A stretch of DNA of 64,000 bases, from contig CAJXRZ010000003.1 in the NCBI GenBank assembly GCA_913060515.1, positions 62,001-126,000 on the forward strand. Direction: 5' to 3'. Positions 44,652-53,030 of the stretch are shown here, piece by piece (positions within the stretch are counted from its first letter, which is position 1; each line of letters begins with the position of its first letter). Under the pieces are notes generated by a model. The model was not told where the DNA came from and did no database searches. It saw only the letters and a list, made by a program, of their open reading frames with translations. This stretch comes from an uncultured Pseudomonadota bacterium. Lineage in GTDB: Bacteria; Myxococcota_A; UBA796; CAJQPC01. The position numbers were made by a program, and so were the translations under genes.

Positions 44652-44895
44652 CCAAGAGCTTGGCGGCTTGTGGTGCCACGAGATCCTTCAGGGTCTCTCG
44701 GACTACCTCGCCGGTGATCTGCCCAAGACTCAAGCCGCACAAGTGGATCTTCACCTGACCCAGTGTCCCCACTGCACCCAGTTCGGTGCGGACTTCTCCA
44801 AGCTCCTCAAGCAGGTCCAGTCTCTCTCCAAGCCGCCCAGCTTGAGCCCCGAGGGGCAAGCCGCCCTCTGGCAGGTGCTCACCCATGGGGACTAG
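44641..44895 (+). CDS. Zinc-finger anti-sigma factor (soluble)
   Basis: An 84-residue protein with the ZAS-type anti-sigma motif: WCHEILQGLSDYLAGDLPKTQAAQVDLHLTQCPHC, i.e. the His-x3-Cys-x2-Cys zinc site with an upstream Cys/His. No transmembrane helix is present, so it is a soluble anti-sigma factor of the kind that can sense redox through its zinc cysteines. The start ATG is inside the end of the ECF gene and preceded by AAGGAG. The stop overlaps the convergent lipoprotein gene by three bases. Confidence 0.82.
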   Translation: MANDQELGGLWCHEILQGLSDYLAGDLPKTQAAQVDLHLTQCPHCTQFGADFSKLLKQVQSLSKPPSLSPEGQAALWQVLTHGD

Positions 44896-46016
44896 TCTTC
44901 CAGAGCGCCGAGCACGTCGGCCAAGTCCTGGATCTCAAGCCCCTGCACCCACGCCGGAGAGACCCCGACGACCACCACACGGTCTCTCCAGCCGGCAGAG
45001 TCCTTCAAGATCGCAGCAGCCTGCGCCACTGAGCGCTCCCCAGCGTCTCCCGCGCAGCCACTGTCCACCCACGCTTGGGGGGCGACGCTGCCCAAGACCA
45101 CCAGCTGTTGGTCCTGCGCTCCTGCGATGCGCGCCCTCTCCCCCGAGAGCGTGAGCAGCTCCTCTTCAAAGGCCGCGCAGCTCAGCCGGCCCTCCCCCAC
45201 TGCAGCGCTTGGGTACGGGTGCAGCGCGGTCGCGAAGGGGCCGTGGGCCTGAGCCAACTCCGCGCCCCAGCCCGCGGGCCAGCTCATCTGAGTCCAGGGT
45301 TGCCCGGCGTCGATGTGCAGCGGGGACATGAGCAGCTGGAGCTCGTTGAAGGCCTCGAGTGCGTGAAAGCGAACCCAGGCGTGCGCGCTGTGGTGATCCC
45401 CCAGAGCAAAGCTCAGCTTGTGCCACTGGGCAGGGGCCTCTTCAAGCACCGTGATGGGCGCCTCTTGAAGGGAAAAGCTCACCGAGCGGTCCGAACGCCT
45501 CACTTCAAAATTCAGGTCCTTTCTGGGGGTTCCTGTGCCAGGAACCTTCGGCCCCATCACCCGTCCCAAGTAGCGGTCCCCCTCTTTGAACAGGCCGACG
45601 TGCGCCAGGCCGACCTGCGCTGCAAAGTCAGGCCCATAGAGGGTCGGCGTGCCTGGCGTACCCCGCAGATCGGGCACCGGCGCCAGCACATGCAGGCCCT
45701 TGCCTTCTTCCACCGGCCAAGTCGTTGGCACGAAGAGCAGAGCCGCGGAAGGATGCTCGGTCAAGCGCGTGGGGGTCTGAAAGGCCCTTGCCCGCATCGG
45801 CGCTTGAATGCGCAAGTCCGCGTCCATGCTCGCCGGCAGCACCACAGGCCAGGACTCCCCGCTCGAGGTCACCCCGGTGAGCACCGTGCGCCAGGCATCC
45901 ACCGGCTCCGATGGCCCCGCGATGGGCTGCGCACCAGGAGGTGCATCTTGCCCCTGGACCAGGAGCAGGTGGGTCTTGGGCGGGCTGCATGCCAGGGCGA
46001 GGAAGAAAGGGAGCAT
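44892..46016 (-). CDS. Degenerate phosphodiesterase-like lipoprotein
   Basis: A 374-residue predicted lipoprotein (MLPFFLALAC; Cys10). The middle carries VPDLRGTPGTPTLYGPDFA and a VPTTWPVEEG segment. This recalls the central part of alkaline-phosphatase-superfamily type I phosphodiesterases common in Myxococcota, but the metal-binding GxDGxD, Thr nucleophile and DHG motifs are not intact. It is therefore either a diverged non-catalytic relative or an unrelated protein; confidence in the family is low. The ATG at 46016 has an AGAGG-like site very close upstream. It is divergent from the MopE-repeat gene. Confidence 0.6.
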   Translation of the reverse strand: MLPFFLALACSPPKTHLLLVQGQDAPPGAQPIAGPSEPVDAWRTVLTGVTSSGESWPVVLPASMDADLRIQAPMRARAFQTPTRLTEHPSAALLFVPTTWPVEEGKGLHVLAPVPDLRGTPGTPTLYGPDFAAQVGLAHVGLFKEGDRYLGRVMGPKVPGTGTPRKDLNFEVRRSDRSVSFSLQEAPITVLEEAPAQWHKLSFALGDHHSAHAWVRFHALEAFNELQLLMSPLHIDAGQPWTQMSWPAGWGAELAQAHGPFATALHPYPSAAVGEGRLSCAAFEEELLTLSGERARIAGAQDQQLVVLGSVAPQAWVDSGCAGDAGERSVAQAAAILKDSAGWRDRVVVVGVSPAWVQGLEIQDLADVLGALED

Positions 46017-46140
46017 CTCCTCTGCATAGACCGACACGGCCCGCTCGCCAAGGGCGCACCTCCAATGCACGAAATCGACTGAAACAGATGAATCGCATTG
46101 CTCGGCTACAACCCAGAGGAACCCAGCCCCGAGGTCTCCC

Positions 46141-48063
46141 ATGTCCAGCCGTCTCTTGCCGATCTTCAGTCTGCTTGCCCTTGCCGCTTGCTCTCCCAGC
46201 CCCAAGGACGGAGGCGCAGAGCAGGAGCTCGCCAAAAAGGGCACCGGCAAGAACTGCCGCACCATCTACGCCGACGTGGATGGGGATGGCTACGGCGACT
46301 TGGCAAGCCCCTACGTGCACTGCGGGGTGTCCACCAAGCCCGGCTACTCCGAGGTGGACGGAGACTGCGATGACGCGGATGCCACCCTGAGCCCAGCCGA
46401 GACAGATGTCTGCGGCGACGGCCTGGACAACGACTGCTCCGGGAGCGAATACCTGGGCCCCATCTGGTTCGCGGACAGCGACAGCGACGGCTTCGGCGAC
46501 GCCACAAACACCCAGCAAGCCTGCACGGTGCCCAGCGGCTACCTCAGTGACGACACGGACTGCGATGACGCCGACGCCCTCATCTCCCCGGTCGGCCTGG
46601 AGATCTGCGATGGCCTAGACAACGACTGCGATGGCAGCATCGATGATGCCGACGCCAGCGTCGACCTGAGCACAGGAGAGACCTTCTACGCCGACGCGGA
46701 TGGCGATGGCTACGGTGACCTCGCCAACAGCACCATCGCCTGTGATGTCCCCTCGGGCTTTGTCACCGACGACGCCGACTGTGACGATGGAGACGCCAGC
46801 ATCTCCCCAAGCGCCTCCGAGATCTGCGATGCCATCGACAACGACTGCGACGGGGACATTGACGATGCAGACACCAGCGTAGACACAAGCACCGGCAGCA
46901 CCTTCTACGCGGACGCCGATGGCGATGGCTTTGGAGACTCCAGCAGCTCGGCGTCCTTCTGCGCCGAGCCCGCTGGCTACACCACGGACACCACGGACTG
47001 TGATGACACCGCCGGCTGGATCTACCCAGGCGCCGCAGAGGTCTGTGACGGCGAGGACAGCGACTGCGATGCCAGCACCGATGAGTACGGCCTGGTCAGC
47101 TACCAAGACAGCTCCGGCAACTGGAGCGACGTGAGCAGCGACTTCTCCTCGAGCACCGCGACGACCAACACCTACAGGGGCGGCGAGCTGAACTTCTGCG
47201 CCGAGAGCACCGGCTACGCGACCTACTACGGCAACATCAACCTCTTCGGCGCAATCACCCTGCAGGGCCTGGGTGGCGATGTGACCCTGGACGGCTCTCA
47301 GAACGCCGGCAGCGTGCTCGATGTCTACAGCTACAGCGCAGGCGCCACGATTCGAGACTTGACCATCACGGGGGGCAACGCAGACCAGGGCTCCGGCATC
47401 TTCTGCAAGTACTCCACCTTGGAGCTGGACGGCGTCTCCGTCGATGACAACGAGAACAACAGCCCCAGCAGCTGGTACCCCTCCTTCTCCAACAACAACG
47501 GTGGAGGCATCTGGGCCGATCAGTGTCAGATTTCGATGGTGGACAGCGAGGTCAGCAACAACGACGCCTATCCGGAAGCCGGCGGCATCTACATGTACTA
47601 TGGCAGCTTGGACCTGGACAACACCGACATCTGGAACAACGGTTCTGGCGGCCCCGTGCCCTACCAGTCCACGGACTACGGCGGCCACGGCATTCTCTTG
47701 GTGGGGACGACGGCGACGATGAGCAACGGCTCCAAGATCCGCAGCAACTACGGAAGCGGCTGGGGCAGCCTGCGCATCACAAGCTCGGGCTCAATGACCT
47801 GCACCGACTCCAGCATTTGGTACAACGGCTTCGATGGCACCGACGCCTACGACTACACCACCGGAGACGGGGGCGTTCACCTGACGCGCGGCACCTTCAC
47901 CGGCAACAACTGCAGCATGGGCGAGTCGAGCAGCGGCGGCGGCGAGAACTACGGCTTTGACGTGGTCGTTGGGCGCCTGCTGAGCGGCGGCATCCACAGC
48001 TACGGCAACAACGAGAACTTCAGCTGCGCCTTCGGCTCCGGTCTGTCCAACACCTGCTCTTAG
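46141..48063 (+). CDS. MopE-repeat and beta-helix lipoprotein
   Basis: A 640-residue surface lipoprotein (lipobox LAAC, Cys17). Residues ~40-310 hold four copies of the putative metal-binding MopE motif: an Asp-rich YADxDGDGYGD loop, then a CDDxD loop, then a CDGxDNDCDG loop. These are likely calcium sites held by disulfides. The C-terminal half (from about residue 330) is Asn/Ser/Gly-rich with repeats such as ATIRDLTITGGNA and GGIYMYYGSLDLDNTDI, typical of a right-handed parallel beta-helix. This layout is common in secreted Myxococcota proteins of unknown role, perhaps adhesion or polysaccharide binding. Confidence 0.88.
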   Translation: MSSRLLPIFSLLALAACSPSPKDGGAEQELAKKGTGKNCRTIYADVDGDGYGDLASPYVHCGVSTKPGYSEVDGDCDDADATLSPAETDVCGDGLDNDCSGSEYLGPIWFADSDSDGFGDATNTQQACTVPSGYLSDDTDCDDADALISPVGLEICDGLDNDCDGSIDDADASVDLSTGETFYADADGDGYGDLANSTIACDVPSGFVTDDADCDDGDASISPSASEICDAIDNDCDGDIDDADTSVDTSTGSTFYADADGDGFGDSSSSASFCAEPAGYTTDTTDCDDTAGWIYPGAAEVCDGEDSDCDASTDEYGLVSYQDSSGNWSDVSSDFSSSTATTNTYRGGELNFCAESTGYATYYGNINLFGAITLQGLGGDVTLDGSQNAGSVLDVYSYSAGATIRDLTITGGNADQGSGIFCKYSTLELDGVSVDDNENNSPSSWYPSFSNNNGGGIWADQCQISMVDSEVSNNDAYPEAGGIYMYYGSLDLDNTDIWNNGSGGPVPYQSTDYGGHGILLVGTTATMSNGSKIRSNYGSGWGSLRITSSGSMTCTDSSIWYNGFDGTDAYDYTTGDGGVHLTRGTFTGNNCSMGESSSGGGENYGFDVVVGRLLSGGIHSYGNNENFSCAFGSGLSNTCS

Positions 48064-48097
48064 GGTTCGAGGGGGGCCAGCGAAGTAGACTGGTGGC

Positions 48098-48832
48098 ATG
48101 CTCAACGCCACCGGTCTACGACGCAGCTTCCAGGACCCAGGCCGCGGGACCGTCGTGGCGGTCGGTGGACTGGATCTCCAAGTCCCAGCCGGTCAGGTCT
48201 ACGGCCTTCTGGGCCCCAATGGCGCGGGCAAGACCACCACAATTCGCATGCTGGCCACCCTGCTGGAGCCGGACTCCGGCACGATCCTCATCGATGGGGT
48301 GGACGCCAGATCCAACCCGGTTCAGGCCCGCGAGCGCTTGGCCTATGTCCCCGCCGAGGCCGGTCTGCCGCCCCGTTTGAGCGCCCTGGAGGCGGTCACC
48401 CTCTTTGGACGCATCCAAGGGGTCAAGGGGGCCGGGGACCGAGCCATGGAGCTGCTGACCTCGCTTGGGGCAGAGGGCTATGTGCAGTCCCCTTGCGGCC
48501 AACTCAGCACGGGCATGAAGCGCCGGGTGATTCTGGCCAGAGCCCTCATCCATGACCCCAAGCTGCTGCTGCTCGATGAGCCCACCGACGGACTGGACGT
48601 ACAGGGCCGACGGGAGGTCTTGGCCTTGATTCGGCGCTTGGCAGAAGAGGGCCGCGCAGTCGTGCTCTCCTCCCACATCATGTCCGAGGTCGAGCGCGTC
48701 GCTGAGCGGGCCGGCATCGTAAGCGGGGGGCTCAAAGTAGCGGAAGGCACTCTGGAAGAGCTGCGCGCTCAAGGCGGAGGCGGCGATCTGGACGATGCCT
48801 TTGTCAGCCTGCTCGCCGACGAGGCCACTTGA
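48098..48832 (+). CDS. ABC transporter ATP-binding protein (NatA-like)
   Basis: A 244-residue nucleotide-binding subunit with Walker A GPNGAGKTTT (from about residue 39), signature QLSTGMKRRVILARAL, Walker B LLLLDEPTDGLD and the His switch SSHIMSEVE. The spacing and MKRR variation place it with NatA/CcmA-type exporters. The start GTG/TTG of the following permease overlaps its stop, and a second permease/CPBP gene follows, giving a three-gene exporter. The substrate is unknown; sodium, drug or lipid export are the common family roles. Confidence 0.9.
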   Translation: MLNATGLRRSFQDPGRGTVVAVGGLDLQVPAGQVYGLLGPNGAGKTTTIRMLATLLEPDSGTILIDGVDARSNPVQARERLAYVPAEAGLPPRLSALEAVTLFGRIQGVKGAGDRAMELLTSLGAEGYVQSPCGQLSTGMKRRVILARALIHDPKLLLLDEPTDGLDVQGRREVLALIRRLAEEGRAVVLSSHIMSEVERVAERAGIVSGGLKVAEGTLEELRAQGGGGDLDDAFVSLLADEAT

Positions 48833-49788
48833 GCCGCGATCTCAAAGCTTTGGGCTGGCTGATTCACGCCCAGCTCCTGCGCATCGCCCGCGAGGGTTTG
48901 GTGGTGCGCGCGCTGATCTGGCCGGGGCTGCTCACGGCCCTGACACTGGTCATCTCCAGCACGGTGGTCTTGGCCTTCTACGCGGACAATGAGCTAGCAC
49001 TGGAGCCTGGCCACCCCGAGCTGGTCGCCCAACTGGAAGAGCGGGGCTTGGCCGTTATTGAAGTGCCTGACCCCAGAGCGCTCCTGGACCGCGAGGAGGT
49101 ACCGCGAGCGGCCTACCGAGAGGGAGAGCAGTGGGTGCTGGCCACGACCCGAAGCGGCCGCTTGAGCTTGGCCACCGAAGGCGTCCTGCGCGAGGAGATC
49201 GGCGCCAACTGGAAGCTCAAGACCCCAAAACCAGGCGCCAGACAGGTCGAATTGGGCGCCACGCTGCGGGTGCTGGTGGGCATGCTCGGGGTGCTCTACG
49301 CGCTCTACGGCGTGGTCTTTGGGGCCGCGGCTCTGTCCCGAGACCGCGGCAACGGCAGCCTGGACGCGGACCTGTCCTTGCCCATCTCCCGAGGCATCCA
49401 CGCCCTGGCGCGCATCCTGGCCTCCTCCTTGGCGCTGGGGGCCGGCATCGCCGTGACCTTGGGCCTCCTGGGGGCGCTGATCGGCGTCGAGCAGCCCGTC
49501 GACTGGTGGTCGGCGGTGACCCTGGCTGGCGCGACCTGTACGGCCATGGGCTTGGCTTGGATGGCGGCGAGCCCCGGCGAGTCCCTCACCGGTCCCCTCT
49601 CCCGGGGCATGACCTTGTCTCTTGGCGCGATTACCCTGGGTTTTGGCGCACCGCAGATCGGACGACACCTGCCCCTGGCCTCCCTGGGCGCGATGGTCAA
49701 GGGCGTGCCGCCCAGCTTCCTCGCTTGGGTGCTCTGTGGCCTGTGTATCGCAGGGGCCTGTTGGGTCTTTGACCGGAAGCTCAAGTGA
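48829..49788 (+). CDS. ABC exporter permease (ABC-2/NatB-like)
   Basis: A 319-residue membrane protein: one N-terminal helix (STVVLAFYADN), an extracytoplasmic domain of about 90 residues, then five further helices. This is the arrangement of ABC-2 type exporters related to NatB/CcmB. The GSLDADLSLPISRGIHALARIL segment fits the coupling region just before the helices. The TTG start overlaps the ATPase stop and the stop overlaps the next GTG. Confidence 0.82.
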   Translation: MSRDLKALGWLIHAQLLRIAREGLVVRALIWPGLLTALTLVISSTVVLAFYADNELALEPGHPELVAQLEERGLAVIEVPDPRALLDREEVPRAAYREGEQWVLATTRSGRLSLATEGVLREEIGANWKLKTPKPGARQVELGATLRVLVGMLGVLYALYGVVFGAAALSRDRGNGSLDADLSLPISRGIHALARILASSLALGAGIAVTLGLLGALIGVEQPVDWWSAVTLAGATCTAMGLAWMAASPGESLTGPLSRGMTLSLGAITLGFGAPQIGRHLPLASLGAMVKGVPPSFLAWVLCGLCIAGACWVFDRKLK

Positions 49789-51302
49789 GGCCGGCCCGAC
49801 TGCTCGCGGTGGCTTGGCGCGACCTGCGCCTGATCTCCGGTGGACGGGGTTGGTGGAAGCTGCCGGCTCTGGCCGCAGGCCTGCTGCTCCCCGTGGGCGT
49901 GATCCCACTGGACATCCCCACCAGCCTGGAGGCCCTGCCTGCCCGCGCCCAGGGCCAGATTCCTGAGTCCCTGCAGGCGCTGATCGAGCCCAGTGCACAG
50001 GCGCCCGTGGGCTTTACCCGGGCCGAGGAGCCCACCATTCGGGCGACCCGAATCCCTCTGGCCACCCGAGAGGCCTTGGACACTCTGCCGGGTCCCTCTG
50101 TGCGCATCGAGGACCTGGGGAGTGAACCGGAGCTGCCGGGCCGCAGCCTCTTGGTCGCACTGCTCGCCCTCTCCCTGATGACCGGCCCCTTGGCCGAGTC
50201 CCTGGCCGGGGAGCGCGCCAAGGGCACCCTGACCACCCTGCTGGCCGCGGGAATCTCTCGCTCCGAGCTGGCTTGGGGCAAGTGGCTGGCTTGGACCGGC
50301 TCGGCGACCCTTGCCACCGCACTGGTGGCCATCGGAGGACTGGCCAGCGGCTCTCAGGAGTGGGGACCTTGGCCCCTGGGCCTGCCCTTGGTTGCCGGAG
50401 CCGCCGTGGCCCTGGGTCTATGGCTTGGCAGGTCCGCCGCAGACGAGGTCGGATCGGCCACCCGAACCATGCGCGTGCTGCCCATGGCCGCTCTGCTGCT
50501 GGGCGGCGCCGCTTGGTTCTTGCGGGGCATCTCGCCTGCCCTGGGGGCCGCGGTTCCTCTTGGCGGTGCGCTGCTCGTCGCCGGCAACCTCGCCGTCTCT
50601 CCCGTTGAGCTGCTCGCCGCATTGGTGGGCAACGGCTTGGCCATCACCGCCATGCTCGCAGGCGTGACCCGCGCCCTGGACGGCAGACCGCCATGGGTGG
50701 ACGTGCCGGGTCTGCTGCGAGACCTTGCCCTCATTGGCGCCGCCGCGCTCTGCTGGTGGCTGCCCATCATCGGCCCAGGCATCTGGGGCATCGCTGGGAA
50801 CGCCGAGCTCAGCGCCTCTCTGGACCCTCGGGTCGGGCTGGCCACAGGCGCCTTGCTCTTCTTGGGAATCGTGGGCATCGACGCCGCGCGGCTTCACACA
50901 AGCACCGGGCTAAAGCCCCCTTCATTGCTTGGGATTTCCGTTGGCTTTGCCGCGGGCGGCGCCCTGGCGGTGCTCACCCAGTGGGAGCTGCCCGAGCTCG
51001 GGTTGGCCTCAGGAGAGCTGGCAGAAATGGCGCAGCTCCGACTGGGTCGCGGCGTGTTGCCACCCGTGGCTGTCTTTGCGCTGGTGCTGCCCGCCCAAGA
51101 GCTGCTCTTCAGAGGCTGGTTGCAGCGCCGCAGCCCCCTCTTGGCCCTGCTCGCGTGGGTCTTGGTCTGCACCCCCCTGGACCCGGTGACCGGCCTGATC
51201 AGCGGCTTGCTCCTGGGAGGCCTGTCCCGCTGGAAGGGCTGGTGGGCGGCGCTGGCGGCGCATCTGGGGTGGTGGGCGGTGGCTGGGCTGCTCGGGGCTT
51301 GA
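49785..51302 (+). CDS. ABC permease fused to CPBP (CAAX-protease-like) domain
   Basis: A 505-residue membrane protein. The N-terminal ~300 residues form a second ABC-2 type permease, including ESLAGERAKGTLTTLLAAGISRSELAWGKW, typical of NatB-like subunits. The C-terminal ~200 residues are a CPBP intramembrane protease-like domain with AQELLFRGWLQRR and HLGWWAVAG. The canonical EExxxR is altered to QExxxR, so one of the two catalytic glutamates is missing. The start is a GTG overlapping the previous stop. Fusions of NatB and CPBP domains are known; loss of the first Glu suggests a scaffold or regulator instead of a protease. Confidence 0.78.
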   Translation: MRPARLLAVAWRDLRLISGGRGWWKLPALAAGLLLPVGVIPLDIPTSLEALPARAQGQIPESLQALIEPSAQAPVGFTRAEEPTIRATRIPLATREALDTLPGPSVRIEDLGSEPELPGRSLLVALLALSLMTGPLAESLAGERAKGTLTTLLAAGISRSELAWGKWLAWTGSATLATALVAIGGLASGSQEWGPWPLGLPLVAGAAVALGLWLGRSAADEVGSATRTMRVLPMAALLLGGAAWFLRGISPALGAAVPLGGALLVAGNLAVSPVELLAALVGNGLAITAMLAGVTRALDGRPPWVDVPGLLRDLALIGAAALCWWLPIIGPGIWGIAGNAELSASLDPRVGLATGALLFLGIVGIDAARLHTSTGLKPPSLLGISVGFAAGGALAVLTQWELPELGLASGELAEMAQLRLGRGVLPPVAVFALVLPAQELLFRGWLQRRSPLLALLAWVLVCTPLDPVTGLISGLLLGGLSRWKGWWAALAAHLGWWAVAGLLGA

Positions 51303-51350
51303 AAGCAGGCCTCCAATGTGAGAGCTTTGCCCACCTTGGAGGGAGAGGGG

Positions 51351-53006
51351 ATGGGAAACGCAGACCGAGGCATCAGCCTCAACACACTGGCTTGGATCGC
51401 GACGGGCTTGGGCACCGCAAGCGTGATCATTGGCCTGATCCTTTGGGCAAGCACTCCCAATGTCTATGTCACCAACGGCCTGAGCCAAGTCATGCTGCTT
51501 CGCGTCGACGGACAGACCCTCACCGTGCCGCCAGAGGACTGGAAGGAGGTGGAGGGCGTCTCCACTCAGAGCACCCTGGCTGAGTTCTCCCTGGACAAGG
51601 GCAAGAGCTGGGAGCGCATCGAGCTCGACCTGAGCCGGGGGGCCCGCGCTGTGGTCATCAATCCCTATGGCGCGGCCTGGGTCTACACCCAGGGCATCGT
51701 GTACTCCGAGAACAGAGACATGGACAGCCCCGATGCCGAGCACCACTGCGGCGAGCAGGTGCTGCGCTTAGAGCGCGCTCACTACCGCTTCGAACCCACG
51801 CCCGACACCGTCGAGCTGAGCAGCGGGAAGCGCTACACCACCAAGTGGGTGGTGGACATGGCCGGGAACGCCGAAGACTGCCTCTACGACCTACAACAAG
51901 ACGGTGACCTAAAGGCCGCCGAGCGCTTGATGGAGCGTCTCCTCGATCCAAACTCCGAGGACATGGTCTTTGAGCTCGCCGGTATCAAACGGCGTGCGCT
52001 CCAAGACGCCGAATACTTGAGTTGGCTGGAGCGCTCAGCCGCAGAGCACCAGACCCTGCCCTTCAAAGAGCTCTACACCGGCTTCTTGATGCAGACCCCC
52101 GCAGCCGAGGACACCCTGGCGCGGCTCGAAGCGCAGCTCGAAGCGGATCCTGGGGCGACCGAGGCGGCCTACCTCTACTCCCTCTGCGTGCGCAACGAGC
52201 AAGCCCTGCCCGTCCTTCACGCCGCCCTGGAGACAGAGCCCGCAAACATGCCCATCAACCGGCGTCTGGCCACCATCTACGAAGAGCAAGGTCGCCTCGA
52301 TCTGGCCATCGAATACATCCCGCAGCTCTACCCGCACCCTGAGATCGGTATCGCGTCTCGCCACTGGGCGGCGAAGACCAACATGCGCCTGGGACGCACC
52401 GCCATGGCGGAGGCCATCCTTATGGACTCAGCCTTCAACCATTGGCCCTCCGCACTCGCCCTAGGCCGCCTGCACGGCGAGCTGGACAACTCGAGCCTCC
52501 CAAGGTGGAGGGCGCAGAAACTGCTCCCTTGGCTCAGGGTCTACACCGGCGAGCACATCGCCGAAGGCGCAGATCCGGCCTTGCGTTTGGCTGGACTGGT
52601 CATCAACGGCCCCACAGACCAACTCATGGCAAGTCCACTGGCAAGGGATCTGCAGCTCGTCCACACCCTTGAAGATCACGAGCTGATGCTCTTGCATCTC
52701 GTCGCCAAACGAGAGGCCCAGCAGGACATCCTTGTGGCGACGCGGGCGGCCCTCAACGAGCGTCCAGTCGTGGCACAAGGCCTCGAGGATCCCTTCGGAG
52801 TACCAGCCAGCGACTTTAGTGAGCTGAGCGTGGCCACCGCCTGCATGGGCAAGATCTGGTCCGGCGAGCTGAGCGAGGAGGAGGTTGCGGACATGGTCGT
52901 CAACGTGAACCACTTCGATCCCTTCGGCCAGGTCTCCGCACCGGCCGGCTGGCTCGACGAGGCAATAGAATCAGAACAGGCCCCCCCAGCCGACGTGTCC
53001 AACTGA
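51351..53006 (+). CDS. Membrane-anchored TPR-like protein of unknown function
   Basis: A 551-residue protein from the ATG at 51351, preceded by a GGGAGAGGGG site. One N-terminal transmembrane helix (about 15-35) is followed by a beta-rich domain (YVTNGLSQVMLLRVDGQ, RAVVINPYGAAWVYT). A helical region with TPR-like pairs then spans ~200-400 (AAYLYSLCVRNEQALPVLHAALETEP and NRRLATIYEEQGRLDLAIEY), and the C-terminus contains NHFDPFGQVSAPAGW. No known family. It is followed at once by a decayed shorter paralog with the same front domain and the same C-terminal motif, so the gene was duplicated locally. Confidence 0.7.
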   Translation: MGNADRGISLNTLAWIATGLGTASVIIGLILWASTPNVYVTNGLSQVMLLRVDGQTLTVPPEDWKEVEGVSTQSTLAEFSLDKGKSWERIELDLSRGARAVVINPYGAAWVYTQGIVYSENRDMDSPDAEHHCGEQVLRLERAHYRFEPTPDTVELSSGKRYTTKWVVDMAGNAEDCLYDLQQDGDLKAAERLMERLLDPNSEDMVFELAGIKRRALQDAEYLSWLERSAAEHQTLPFKELYTGFLMQTPAAEDTLARLEAQLEADPGATEAAYLYSLCVRNEQALPVLHAALETEPANMPINRRLATIYEEQGRLDLAIEYIPQLYPHPEIGIASRHWAAKTNMRLGRTAMAEAILMDSAFNHWPSALALGRLHGELDNSSLPRWRAQKLLPWLRVYTGEHIAEGADPALRLAGLVINGPTDQLMASPLARDLQLVHTLEDHELMLLHLVAKREAQQDILVATRAALNERPVVAQGLEDPFGVPASDFSELSVATACMGKIWSGELSEEEVADMVVNVNHFDPFGQVSAPAGWLDEAIESEQAPPADVSN

Positions 53007-53030
53007 CCCAGGTACAGGAAAGGACGGACC

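Noticed and set aside
46260-47090. Repeated GATGGCGATGGC-type DNA as a tandem repeat or CRISPR-like array
   Set aside because: The repeats are coding units of the MopE calcium-binding motif, in frame and diverged, with no spacer structure.
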